Position numbers and translations under genes: made by a program | In this document: positions 46,344 through 58,990 of the stretch, piece by piece | Position numbering within the stretch: position 1 is the first letter of the stretch | How the letters are laid out: each line of letters begins with the position of its first letter | The notes under the pieces: generated by a model | Database searches by the model: none | What the model was told of the DNA's origin: nothing | Seen by the model: only the letters and a program-made list of their open reading frames with translations | DNA from: Siphlonurus alternatus | Taxonomy: Eukaryota > Arthropoda > Insecta > Ephemeroptera > Siphlonuridae | NCBI GenBank assembly: GCA_949825025.1 | Contig: OX463778.1 | Span: 39,509,194 to 39,573,193, forward strand | Length of the DNA: 64,000 nt | Direction of reading: 5' to 3'

Positions 46344-47240
46344 TACAGATTAATAAACTATATCAACGCTAAGTAAGTTGGCTCAAGTTTCAAAAATTAT
46401 ATTATTGAAGTTTTTATTGAACACTCTTACAGTGTACATATTTCAAAAATTATAGAAAGTGGATAGAAACATTAGAAACATCTCTAAATCTCCCGGTCCC
46501 AACTATTGTCACGCCCCCCAAACATGGCGATATGCGCACTAAAATCATTGAAAAATGATTTGATGATTGATGATTTTTCATGATTATTCAGCTGGGGATC
46601 TGTGATGTGGTGAGATGGTGATGCTGCGGATCCTCTGATTCCTGTCATGAACTGACGATTCCTTCTGCTAGCTGTGAAACTGGCCTAGATAACATGTACG
46701 TACATATAATATATAGAGGAGACTACAGACCATTGTATCATAGTATGCATACATTCATACATAGTCTGATAGTACGAGCCCCGGTTTAATTTGGTTATAC
46801 GTACGCCCCATTAAGTTCTTTGCGCCCCATAGAAATGAATCGCCTGTTTTCCGGCCTGTAGATCAAGAAGCTAGAAGTTTGATTATCCGATGATCTAATT
46901 TTTAAACCGTAGACGCTTTTGCCGCCAAAGCTATATACAGTATCAGGGCAGTCTCACAGACTGCCCTGACAGTATATATTATGCCATGTCGGATCCCTGC
47001 ATGGTACATACTGAATGCATATTTAATGTTACGTACTGTACGGCGCTGACATAAATAAGCACATTTGATTTGCTAGCCTAACTATGACATACATACTGTA
47101 CTGTATACATACTGTACTGTATGCATACTTGCATGTATCATATCAAAGGTGCTGCTATAAAAACAAGTGCCGCTTTAGCCACCAGCGCTACGACGTCAGA
47201 TATTTGATGCCCCCACACGGACCGGACGCCAGCTGCTCTC
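46344..47240. promoter_or_regulatory. Divergent intergenic region between GTDC1 and DNAJC10
   Basis: The two start codons face away from each other across about 0.9 kb, so this region must hold both promoters and may be bidirectional. It contains a 12-bp perfect stem at 46,943-46,969 (TCAGGGCAGTCT / AGACTGCCCTGA), a cluster of TACTGTA/TATGCATA words at 47,030-47,130, and a relatively GC-rich CpG-containing stretch at 47,165-47,260 next to the DNAJC10 start. No TATA box could be assigned with confidence. Confidence 0.5.
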
Positions 47241-50200
47241 ATGCGCAGCTCATTTGGCGGACTGAACGTTGATGAAAATTACAAGTATGCATATATGTAT
47301 GTACTGCAATGTAGAGGTTCCTCTATTTAATGTCCTATATAGGCCATCCTAGCTCCCAGTAAACTGTCCTCGCTTCTAGGTGAACCTTGCTGCCTGTGCC
47401 TGCAATACAGAACCTGTAATCACATATATGTTATATACCTGATTTTTGGCCTCTTTTATAGCTTCCCACTCCCCACCCCAAACCATATCTTGCATACAGT
47501 ATCATATATGCATACTGCTTAATTGTTTTTTTTAAATCAGCTGTATGCGTATTATAGTATAACTAATTTTCTTCTTATAATATTACAGGGCCTCTTGGCT
47601 GCTATTGCTGCTTCTTATGACCTCGCCAGCTGCCTTTTTGGATCAACAAGATTTCTATGAATTGCTAGGAGTGAATAAAGATGCTGACAACCGTGAGATT
47701 CGTAAGGCTTTCAAGAAACTAGCTGTGGTTTTGCATCCTGACAAGAATACGGTATGCCACAGTTAATTATGTACAGTACTCACTCTCAGATCATGTGATA
47801 TTCTACACTGATAAAGGACATGATATTTTAAGTAATACATTAACCAACTTGTTGTATCAACAGGACGCCATACAGTACCTCAATATTATCATACAGTAGT
47901 CATGTAATTTCATTCGGCACAATTTAATTAAAAGGGAGCTGGAAAAAAGGAGGAGAGATTGATTATCTTGCATTATTGCATTATTTTGAATTATTTTCCA
48001 TGTAAAAGTTGTATATTAAGTATGAAATCTCACTTAATTACTGTACTTAATCCATAAATACAGTGTGTAAAAAAGTTATTGTAACTTTTACGTACAAGTA
48101 TGAGTCATTGAAATTAAATCTTACAGTTTATAACTCTTTTTTTTTTTTTTTTTTTTTTTTAAGTAATGCTCGCAAGTAATTCTGTGTTGACTTTTACATT
48201 TCACAGGAGGATCCTAGTGCCCATGACAAGTTTGTGCGTCTTGCAAGAGCATATGAAACTCTCAAAGACTCTGAGCTGAGGAAGAGATATGATCTTTACG
48301 GAGAGGAGGATGGAAAATCAGGAGGCTCCAGCCAGTACCACAGCTGGAGTTTCTACAGAGACAACTTTGGAATATATGATGACGACCCAGAGATTATAAC
48401 ACTAGGGAGGGCAGAGTTTGGTGAGTCATGGACAGACAATGAAAAAATTGACATGTCAGAGTTAATATTTTAATGGTAGGGTTTAGATAAACATAAACAT
48501 GTATTGTATACAGAAAATAATAAATTCTTGACACAGTAAATAATTTTTCTGATGTAGAAAAGAGCAGCTTTACATTAGCAATTAATCTTAGTAACTTTGA
48601 AGTCAAAGGATATTTTTGTAAGACAGAATCAAATAAAATAATATTTAAAATGTTAAGCATGCTCTAAAATTTAATTGCTTATGGTTTGAGCAATTCAAAG
48701 TTTTCTCACAACAGCTCCATTTCCGGTTTCCGTCCTTAAGGCCATTGTTAAAGTTCTACCTCAGTTTTCACAAAACTGATAAGACAGATCCACTTCAAAA
48801 TTTGCATGCCTCAAAGTTCTCTATAAAAGTCTATAATAGTCTAACTCGCCAGGCTGTTCACGGCTTCCACCATCTAATTTGTAAATCTTCTGGTTATCAT
48901 AAAGCTGAACAATCTTGTGTATGTAAATTATGTACAGTAATGAATATTGTAGCCAATATCATTTAAATATCTGTAAATCTAGAATTAAGCCTATTAGCGA
49001 TTATGCCAGGGGAGATTTCATATAGTCTATAGATTTTGAATAGCAATGAAGCAATAAGTTTTTTTTATTCTATCTATTTTCTATGTCATATTTTGTTTTA
49101 TATATGTGATTATATATATGATATATTATTATTATGATGTAACAGGCTGTTAGCTAGTATCATCTGTTATTTTATTTTATATTGTTTTATTATCATTTTC
49201 TATTGTTCTATTATTCTGTAACTATTATATATGTTTTGTATGTATGTTTTATGTGTTCTATTGTAATGTTTTTCTATAATGTATGTTTCTAGTGCTGTTA
49301 ATATGTACACTTTCTGTGTTTAATAAAAGACTAATAATAATAGTCATGGGTTGGTGGGCTGGCTTTATTTTTTATTATTTTCATGTAATTACTGTATTAT
49401 ATGCTTTAAAAATACAGTAAAATTTAATAAAAATACGTACTATAGGGGTTAGGGCATCAACCTATTTTTTTCTCTATATTTTTTATTATTATTTTTACTG
49501 TTACAGTAAATTTCCACAGCATTAAATTGTACAAAACTACAATGTATTTTATGTTTTCAACTTTATCTAACTTCTAGTGCTCTTGTGTTCCAGAGCAGAG
49601 CGTGAGGGAGGGTGGGGAGGCGTGGTTCATCAACTTCTACTCGGCAATGTGCTCCCACTGCCACCAGTTGGCCCCAGCATGGCGCAAGCTGGCTCGCAGA
49701 GTGCAGGGTGTGGTACGAGTGGCAGCAGTCAACTGTGAGGAAGATTGGGTGCTATGTCGTAACGAGAGGGTGCAGTCCTACCCCACCCTTGTCTACTACC
49801 CCTCAGTGAGTGATTATTTCTTTTTGGTAACAGGATGTCATATTTCATAGAGATTAGATATTATACACTATCTCCTATGATTTAAAAGCATTTTTAAAGT
49901 CTTTCTTAAAATATTTAAATTAGAGTTTAATCTAAAATGCAGTGTACAGTGAATTGCTGTGTTCATCAGAAGTGATGGGGGGTTTATTGAAGTTTAGTAT
50001 TTTCATGGGATTTTGCTGGGGCAAGGTTTCGTTAAAAAAATATCAAACTAGAGCTAACAATAGTACTTCTTGCAATTTTTCTTTTCTTGAAATTTTACTT
50101 TTGTTGATGTAAGTAAATATTCACTACGTTTACATGACGGTGTTTAATGTGTATTTGTTGACGACGCCTCATAAGAATAACATTATCCGTCGTCAACGAA

Positions 50201-53200
50201 TACGTATTAAACACTGTCATGTAAACGTAGTAATTGAGCATTTTATGCTTCACTTGTATGGTACAGGGTGAGAGGTTCCGAGGAGACCGCTCTGAGGACT
50301 CACTGGTGGAGTTTGTGCTGGAGCGAGTGAGTGCAGAGGTGATTGAAGTAGATTCTTGGGACCCACGGCCTCAGTCCCAACTGAGAGTGCTGTTCTTCAG
50401 CGACCAATCAGAGGACGGCCCCAGTGAGGAGACCCGGCTCAAAGTGGCAGCCATGCTGGTGGGTGCAATTGATGGTTTTTTAGAGGAGTCACACCCTACT
50501 ACAGTTCATTGTTGCAAATTCAAACAGTATCATTATCTTGACAAGTCATTATTTTATATTTGTGGCAATTTTTGTTACTAAAAACAACAATTTTTTGTTA
50601 TTATTATTTTTTGAGATTACAGTATTTAATCAAATAATAATTTGATAGAATAATATAAATATCATATACTGTACATACTAATCATGCTTGTCATACAGGA
50701 AGGTCTGGCCTGGGTAGGCCATGTGGACTGTGAGCGTCACGCCTCCCTGTGTGAGCGACTTGGTGCAACGTCAGGTACTGCTCTGTGGCTGACGGAGGGT
50801 CCACCAACCTTCCTGCCTGGCCTCGAGGCCCAGGAGCTACTCAGTCAGGTGTTGGCCTTACTACCTGAGCCGGCACTGCTGGACCAGGACGACTTTGAGG
50901 TAATCTTGGTCTAGTTCAGTTGATCTCAATATAAGGAACTTATGTATATGGAATTTTGGCCATAATTTTACATGATTTTTTTTATTATTTCGTGATTGCC
51001 TTACAAGCAATTTTCTTCTAATAATCAATACACACACTGTTTTTCCTCACATGCTTGCTTCAAAAAGTTTTGTAATGTTAATTCAGGCAAAGAATACCTA
51101 AGCTGGAAACCCAATTTAATAGTTGAAGGGGGAGGGGGGGGGAAGGAGAAGGAGAAGGAGAGAAGGAAGAGAAGGAGAAGGAGTGTAGAGAAGGAGTGTA
51201 GAAATAACTGATTTTTTTAAGTGACTAAAATTTCTGTCTACTCTTCATCCTCTTTCTCCTTTAATAAAGATACTATTTTATGTTTTTCTCCAGGACATGC
51301 TGTCTCGGCTACAGCTTGGGGCCTCTCCCTCCTGGCTGCTGTACTTCCATCTTGGAGAGCCTGAGAGTGCAAGGCTTGAATTAAGGAGACTGCCTGCTAA
51401 AGTGCCTGACGTGCGGCTGGGTCGAGTCAACTGTGGTCAGAGCTCTGGCCTTTGTGCCTCCCTGAACATACACAGGTATTGTGTACAATATGGGCTGTTA
51501 ATCTCTTATAGTATGTATAATGAAATTGTCAATACATCAATAAATTCAATTCAATTCTATTTATAATGATTATAAAGTCACAGGTTAAATATAAAACAAT
51601 TAGTATCTGTAAATTATTTGAAAACATGTATTCAGCCAATTAAAAAAAAAAAAGGCTGTTGATTTATGTTTGTGACCGCAAGATGATTATAATTGATCAT
51701 TTGCAAGTTTTTTTTCTGATGATTGAAAAGTAAGTGACATAAGTAAACTTTGTCATCTGGTTTTGTATAATTAAATGGTTAAATGAATCACCTTTATTTT
51801 CAACGTTATTTGTCAACATGGATATGATTACAAAGATCGTTAAATTAAAACGCCATCTACATAAACTAACAAAACCTTTGTTTCCTATGTTAGGTATCCA
51901 GTTTATGCAGTATTTAAGCCAGGTGGAGGCTATGAGTTTTATCATGGTCGTAGCTCTGCCTCGGATGTGGCTCAGTTTGCTCGAGAAAGTTCCCAGGCTC
52001 ACCACGTGACTACCCTAACCCCCGACCAGTTTGGTTTTGATGCTCCAACATCCCAAAGTCCTCTCCTAGTTGACTTCTTTGCTCCGTGGTGCCCACCCTG
52101 CCTGAGGTTACTACCTGAGTTACGTCGAGCAAGCCAGATCCTCGGAGATACAGTGAATGTCGGCACGGTGGACTGCACAGTACATGCAGCATTGTGTCGA
52201 CAAATGGGTGTGTCTTCCTACCCGACCACCAAACTTTACAACGGAACAAGAGTAGAGATGTTCTCGGGAGAACACAAGGCACAGAGTATTGTGGACTTCT
52301 TAGAGGACATGATGAACCCTGTAGGTAAGAAAAGATAATATGTATTAAGTTTAAAAAGCCTAGAAAACTTTAAAAGTATTAGTATCAAGGGCTAATAGAT
52401 ATTATGTAATTATGAGCATAAAACAGAAATTATCTCTTGCAAGCTTGAAAGGTACTCTTTTTTTTTTTTTTTCTTCTTCCTCTTCTTTAATATTTTTTCA
52501 AGTCTTTTTAAAGACTTGTAGTCTTGTAGATTATTTACTGTACATTATTGCACAATAAAGTATCTTATTAACGTTGAGCAAAACTGAAAATTAATTTTAC
52601 TGGTCATGTGTAATCACGATGGATATACTTTTAATTCTATTAGCCCTCCTTCCCCCCCCCCCAAAAAAAAAACAAAACAAAAAACATTCTCTCCTGCTGT
52701 AGTCAAAGTAATCAAGCAAAACTTGTCTATTGGCGTCATAAAGTTAATGCGCCCCCTAGTAGTAACTGCTGGATCTACGTGCGTCTGGCGAGAATTGCTG
52801 TATATGATTAACATTGTAAAATCATGTAAATGCTCTATCAGTAGCCGCAGCATAATTTTATAGAAATGACAACACCATAATTAGTTGTCAAACACTTTCG
52901 GACAAATATAAAAAATATTTCAACTTCGTAAGTGATTTCTTTCCTATATATTTGATAATTTTTGTGATTCTCCCCATGCTATAGGTATTGCCGTATCCTC
53001 GATGCAAAGAGCAAAATTTGCAGACGTCAGCGCCATCTCTTGGTCCTTTATGCCCTCTATATCAGGTGTTTTGTTCTCCGCAGTGACCGAGCTTACAGAT
53101 GAAAACTTTGACTCGCTGGTTGGAGCCAAGACTGAAGACCAAATGTGGTTGGTAGACTACTTTGCTCCGTGGTGTAACCCCTGCCAGCAGCTTGCACCAC

Positions 53201-54786
53201 ACTGGAGGAAACTGGCAAAGGTATTGATTGACCCATGAAATTTGCAGTTTTCACTTATTAGGAAGAATTGGGCAAAAAATTAAAATTTAAAATATTGAAA
53301 AGTAATGGAAGAAGCAGGCAGACATTTATTTGGACCATCAGAATAAAAACTTTGTACATTTCTAATAAGAGTTACACATAGTTTATATTCCTTGATCAAA
53401 ACACCCAAAAGGTAGACTTTATTGAAAGATTGTATTCAGTTTTGATTTTGGCAGTCTCCTGTACGTATTGACCAAAGTTGTATTTACAATATAAAAAGTA
53501 TAAAAACTAAGAAAGGGAAGGATTTTTTTATTTATTTCTTTCAAAGCCAATCAGCTCTAATTTTGTTTGTAATCTCAACTTTCAGATGATAAAAGAGCTG
53601 ACGATGATTCGGGTAGGGTCAGTAAACTGTGAGAGCTATCCTTCCTTATGTCAGCAGCAAGGAATTCGATCCTACCCCTCCATAAGACTCTACCCCACTG
53701 GCACAACGGGAACCTCGCAAGTTGCGTGAGTGTATTTGGTTATAACCATGTAGTGAAACAAACATTAATTAAATCATCATCTCAGTAAATAACAACACAA
53801 CACATTACATGATACAGAATATTTGTATTTTTACAACATTTTAACTCAAATTATGATGTAATTAACACACTACCCTGATGATGACAGAATGTTCAGTGGA
53901 CACCAGCGAGACGCTACCTCACTGCGCCAATGGCTCATGAACTTCGTCCCCAGTCTCGTGAGCACCCTCAACCAGGAATCCTTTGAGGCACTCGTCACTG
54001 CAGGCAAACAGCCCTGGATAGTGGACTTCTATGCACCATGGTGTGGACACTGCCATGTCTTTGCACCAGAGTTTGAGATGGCTGCTAGGGTGAGATGCTA
54101 ATGACATTAAATTTAATGATCATAGTTATAGAGCCTTATCTTACATCCTATCATAAAAACTAGCAGATTTCTTTATTATTTTGAATTTTTAGTGCTTGTG
54201 CTAAGGTTTATTTTTTTACATTGAGTTTTACATCAATCCATTATTCTTTTCCAAAATTTTAACGCAACGTTAAAACTATCAATCTTACATGACTTGCTGG
54301 CACAGACTATAATTTCTCATTCCTGCCCTGTATGGTAAAGTAGGCAACCTGCAATGTTTGCTTTTATTGCTCACATAAAGAAAGAACTTGAGAGAAGTGC
54401 TGACAGCATGCTATTGGTTACTGGCTTTATTATAGCTTCTAGTAACTCTACTCTTATTTCCAGTAAAGTTGTTGTATGCGAGGCAATTCCTTACCATTAT
54501 AGAGATCCTCGTAAGTATTTTACTACAATAGTGACGATTGTTGTAGACGCTGTCATCACTCGGCGTCCAGGCTGGCAAGGTGGACTGCCAGGCCCATCGA
54601 GACTTTTGTCAGCGGCTTGGTGTCCGTGCCTACCCTACACTCAAGTTGTACCAGGGAGAGCTCCCAGAGCGCTCAAGGGGTGTTGAGATTGGTAGCCAGT
54701 CTGCAGCCAGTGTGGTGGAGCTAGTGCGTGCTATCTTGGACATTCAGCCCCTTAATGACTCTGAACAATCACACGATGAGCTTTGA
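47241..54786 (+). CDS. DNAJC10: DnaJ homolog subfamily C member 10 (ERdj5), complete, 12 exons
   Basis: Exons: 47241-47284, 47589-47751, 48207-48420, 49594-49805, 50267-50458, 50699-50899, 51294-51475, 51894-52324, 53084-53220, 53586-53725, 53888-54089, 54547-54786; 2358 nt, 785 aa (human 793). It is an ER-lumen disulfide reductase/oxidoreductase that recruits BiP through its J-domain during ER-associated degradation. The order seen is: hydrophobic signal segment (about 17-31, LLLLLLM core); J-domain (about 35-100) with HPD at 64-66; [13 protein letters not shown] linker; thioredoxin modules with CSHC (160-163), CPPC (469-472), CNPC (577-580) and CGHC (691-694); two degenerate modules without CxxC (about 212-402); and C-terminal HDEL, an ER-retrieval signal. 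Exon 1 ([14 protein letters not shown]) is supported by frame, phase and a GTATGC donor but is the least certain; an in-frame ATG at 47617 is the alternative. A LINE-C copy sits in intron 3. Confidence 0.95.
48840..49343 (+). mobile_element. LINE-C 3' end, second copy, opposite orientation
   Basis: It matches 42,478-42,968 in reverse complement almost base for base, from CTCGCCAGGCTGTTCACGGC through the (AATAAT) tail at 49,330-49,343. Its frame is broken: TACAGTA at 48933-48939 replaces TA in the other copy. Upstream (about 48,745-48,840) the reading frame continues but differs from the other copy. It lies in DNAJC10 intron 3, same sense as the gene. Confidence 0.8.
50122..50232. mobile_element. 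Short palindromic MITE before DNAJC10 exon 5
   Basis: About 111 bp. ACTACGTTTACATGAC at the left pairs with GTCATGTAAACGTAGT at the right, the pairing continues with GTTGACGACG/CGTCGTCAAC, and the loop is about 20 bases. It ends only 34 bp before the exon-5 start, so it sits across the usual branch-point zone. No clear target duplication. Confidence 0.75.
51126..51205. repeat. Purine-rich (GGAGAA)n tract in DNAJC10 intron 6
   Basis: About 80 bp of almost pure purine on the plus strand made of GGAGAAGGAGA-type units. It is a possible triplex-forming mirror-like tract; no coding role. Confidence 0.85.
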
Positions 54787-57364
54787 CCATGTGACTTAAC
54801 CAGCTCTATCATCAGGGGTGTGGATATTGCCATAAATCTGAAGTGTGAGTCCCTTTGTCAAGTATTTTAACCTACGCTGGGTTCATTTATGGTGAGGGTT
54901 TCTAACTCCACAAACCAATGAATCTGTGATCTCCAAATCACAATGTGGCTAATTGTGATGTAGCTATCCACGTAAGTTCATGTAATACTAGCTTATTAAA
55001 ATGATAGTGTGTTATACTAACATAGAGTGCTTTCCTAGCTAATGAGTTCTATAAAGTTGTCTATAATTTTATTTAATTTTTTGTTGAAGTATTAATATGT
55101 AGTTGTATTCAACTATTGAATTTTAAAATATGCGTAATTTTAATTTTCAGTTAGCACAAATTATTCTATTTATGTTTCAAACCTTGAAGCCGTAGCCATG
55201 ACTGCTGATTAATCTCATTAATTAATTTTCGTTTCTCTAAAGTCTAACTAACACATGGTGAGAATACAAAATAGCTACATTTTCCCCCTCCATCGTTAAT
55301 TATACAGTATATTGCTTTATATTTAATATACTGAACAACTTGTGTGAAATTTGCTTGTTGATATTTGGAAACTGAACTGGATTGAAGCATCAATCACACA
55401 AACATAAATAAATTTCAGACTATATATTATTTGCTTATACTTAATTGTAAAATCCACCTTTCTTTATGTTGTCAAGACAAATAATTGCATAATACTTAAC
55501 TACTGTACTCTGTATAAAAACAAAGGTCTGTAAAGACAACAAATGCTGCTGTGCTCAAAAAAAAAAGTGATATCTTGCAATTATAATGTTATATTAATTT
55601 TGTTTTGTTCATACTGCGAACCAGTGAAATAATTAAACAATGTCAGGACATGCATTGCAGCTATCCCTTTGTCTCTCATTCCCAATTGATTATTCTGAAG
55701 GTACATATTTAATTTAAGTACAATTTATTGTAGATGAGTAGGTCTGTATAATTTTCATTCAGCTGCTGTCGTGTACGTATGCAATGCACAATTAAATAAT
55801 AATTTTGTGAATTTACAAACTATTGAAAATAGATTACATACATAATATATACATTATCGATGTACTTAATGTATTATTAATGTACTTGGTGCAATAGTTA
55901 AAACTTGCAATTATTCTATTGAAAGTAGAGTGTTTATAATTATTTTTGCTCGCACAAACATTAAGATTGCATTTTTAAGGTAATATCCATCATTTAAAAG
56001 GATAGAAGCTCTTTATCTTAATTGTATGATTTATCCTTGAATAAATTAAAGTCCAATATAATTTTAAATTATATATAGATACCTAAGCATTCATTGAATG
56101 GGGTCTAAGAAAATTACAATTCCATTTACCTTACAAATTTTGGTAGGACCTACTAAAAAAATCCAGCACAGTTCTATACATTGAGCTTAATAAACCAAAT
56201 TCAGATTATTTTAGGGGGGGAATAAAAAGAATAAAAAAAAATCCCGTTAGAGGTTCCAGAAAATAAAATAAATAACTTATTTTTAAAGGTAATTACCTAA
56301 TCAAATTAACGTACATGGGGAAGAACTATAGCAGAAATGCTTAAATTATCTAAATATATAATAAAAAAAAAAAGCTCAAAGTAAAAAATTAACATTTAAA
56401 ATAAAGTAATACAGCTAATAGTTTTAAGCAATAACTTTTTTTTTTCTTCAAGGGGAAATTTCTACTTATCCTAAGTTAAGTCTAGTCTAGTGTTTTAATA
56501 TTTAACTGTCTCGTCATCATCAGTTGATCTGATATTTTATTTTTCAGTATCATATGTATTTTTGTTTTGTGAATTAATTAATTTACTATACAGTAAATTT
56601 GCTTGTAATTAAGTTACAAAGATCTGCAATTTAATATATGCTTTTATGTACATGATAAATAGACAAAATAATAATTATGTTGAATTCTTAATTCAATAAA
56701 ATAATTTATAATAAAAAATTGTTTGTTTTTTTTTCCTGAAATGTTAATTTGCATGAATGTAATGAATGAGGTTTCCTTTGTGGCCTATTACACATTTTTT
56801 TATGTTTAAGTCTTAAGGGCTGCAGAATAATTTATTTTTAATAATTAACGTACCTTTACCATCCCAGTAAAGATAGTAAACACAATATTAATGCTGTCGG
56901 TTTACTGTTAATTGATTGCATGGTCCATATCTAGTGCTAATGATCGAGACTGTTGGGCCATTACTGTGCCAATTAATTAATACTCTTAAGTGCCGGTACA
57001 ACATATTTTTGACACCCTTTATTTACTTGGAATAAGTTAAGTACTCAATTTAAAGCGGAAATCTAAGATGAAGTGGGGTGATTAATTATAAGTGCTATAA
57101 GCTTTAATTGTGAAAAATGCCCCCACACACCAGTCATTACAATTTTATTTGTAGACTAGAAAACTGAATTTGTGGGATTTTTAATTCAATGGTCGAATAA
57201 CTATATATACACAATTATTTTATATGATCATATGCCCCAGCCTAGAGGTCGACTCATATGCGCCTCATGTGGGACCAGGAAAATAAGAAAAAATTAAATA
57301 ACCGCGGCCAACAAAGTGATTATAATATATAATGATAACATTTTTCTTTAAATAATAAATAATA
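54787..57364. other. Spacer downstream of DNAJC10
   Basis: The DNAJC10 3' UTR begins here. The rest is AT-rich, with scattered TACAGTA/TACTGTA words (for example near 55,303 and 55,503) and poly-A/T runs. Several AATAAA words exist, but none is clearly the poly(A) signal. No gene, RNA or complete element recognised. Confidence 0.55.
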
Positions 57365-58990
57365 ATAAAATTAATGCGGCAAATGTGGCTACGCCACGAT
57401 GGCTCGCGAAGGGTTTGCTTGTCTCAAAACCCTCTTAAACAACTCATAAAACTCTCCGCTTCAACAACTTCTGCCTTCAGCAAATTCCACTCTCTTACAG
57501 TCCTGTTAATGAAGGAATATTTTCCCACATCACTTCTACTGCCGACAAAATCCAACTTCCAACTGTGATCACTCCTTCCAATGTAAACACCTCTCTTAAT
57601 ACGAGAGCTCAACTCCCTCCAACCCTCACTATTTCTTGTTATTTTATACATAACACCAAGTCTACAATTTCTCCTTCTCTCCTCCAGCAACTCCCACCCT
57701 AACTTATCAATCATTGCAGTTACACTCTCAAACTCTTTTCTGACCTCCTTTCCATATCTCCCACCAACTTCCATCTTCCCACACGCCCCATAACTCTTCT
57801 CGCTGCTCTTCTCTGCACCTTCTCTAACTCCTTCACCCCAACATTCCTGTATGGATCCCAAACACTGTGTAACCTCCTATATTAATAATGTTCCGAGTGA
57901 GATATTGGTGACTCGATCTGCAGATAAACGTGCAGACTCTGCATTCAGCCAAAAATGTAACAGAGAGCTTTCTCTGTACCATAGCTACTTAATGAGATGG
58001 GATTAGATTAAATTATACAATCGATCACCCTAAAATTATTTATTAAATTCCTACTATATACAGGCGACCGCGCCTGCCTAGCGGCAGACGCACGAGACGC
58101 TCGCGCATATTACACTTCTGCACTGCCAGGTTGGCTGAATGCAGAGTCTGCACGTTTATCTGCAGAGTCACCAATCTCACTCGGAACATTATTATTAATA
58201 TATAGGAGAGGTTACAACTGCATCCATACTCAAGCATCGGTCTCACCATGGCTCGATCTATAAGCGCTATCTCTCTCGAACATACTATTATATAGCTCCC
58301 TTCAGATTTCTCATAACAAACTCCAAGGAACTTTCTACTCTTAGAAGTAACATACTTAATATGTTCATTCCACATCAATTTTCTGTGCAACTTACGACAC
58401 CACACCCAAATACTTGTACTTCTCATCTTCTTTCAAAACTTCACCCCCCAATATATACTGATGCAACACCCTCCTTGTCCTTTTCCTGCCAAACATCATG
58501 CACAACCACACAACACTTCGCCACATTCAACTTCATCCCATTATCATCAACCCACCCTTGCAAAATATCAAGATCCTGCTGAAGTTCAACAACGACGTCA
58601 TCCTCATGCACTTTCCACCTTAATTTCCTATACATCATGGCACAACACTGTCATCTGCAAACAGTCTCACCTTCGACTTCACTCCTCTTGGCAAATCCTC
58701 TATATAAATCAGAAATAATAAAGGACCCAAGACACTGCCCTGGGGAACCCCTGACGATACTCTAACATGGTCTGAAAACGCAGCTCCAACCCTATAACTC
58801 TCGATCTGCACACCCTATATATCCCTTAGAAAATCCTCAATCAGCGACACCAACGCCGCCTCATCTCCAACGCAGTGCCGAACCTTATTTATGCATACCA
58901 ACTCCCTATGAGACACCTTATCAAAAGCTTTTTCAAAATCCAGAAAAATCGCACGCATCTCTTCCCCAGCATCCAACACATCAGACAATT
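57365..58990 (-). mobile_element. LINE-A degenerate copy, interrupted by a nested MITE
   Basis: On the minus strand, from 58,990 downward, successive frames encode LDFEKAFDKVSHREL, then [25 protein letters not shown]-like residues, DNGMKLNVAKC, NEHIKYVTSKSRK and finally the C-terminal ...SFMSCLRGF at about 57,424. Several frameshifts and stops break it. The 3' hairpin GCCATCGTGGCGTAGCCAC lies at about 57,385-57,403 and is followed by (ATT)n on the element strand. It is homologous to 20,617-21,650 but an older copy that extends further 5'. Confidence 0.85.
57863..58220. mobile_element. Palindromic MITE nested in LINE-A
   Basis: The left arm contains GTAACCTCCTATATTAATAA, then TGTTCCGAGTGAGAT and CTGCAGATAAACGTGCAGAC. 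The right arm has the reverse complement of each, ending near GAGAGGTTAC at 58,215. LINE-A homology stops at the left edge and resumes at the right, so it inserted after the LINE. No transposase. Confidence 0.8.

Noticed and set aside
47084..47272. Open frame MTYILYCIHTVLYAY... as the start of DNAJC10
   Set aside because: It is built from the TACTGTA-rich repeat and runs into a stop. The alternative frame with ATG at 47241 gives the right phase and a DNAJC10-like N-terminus.
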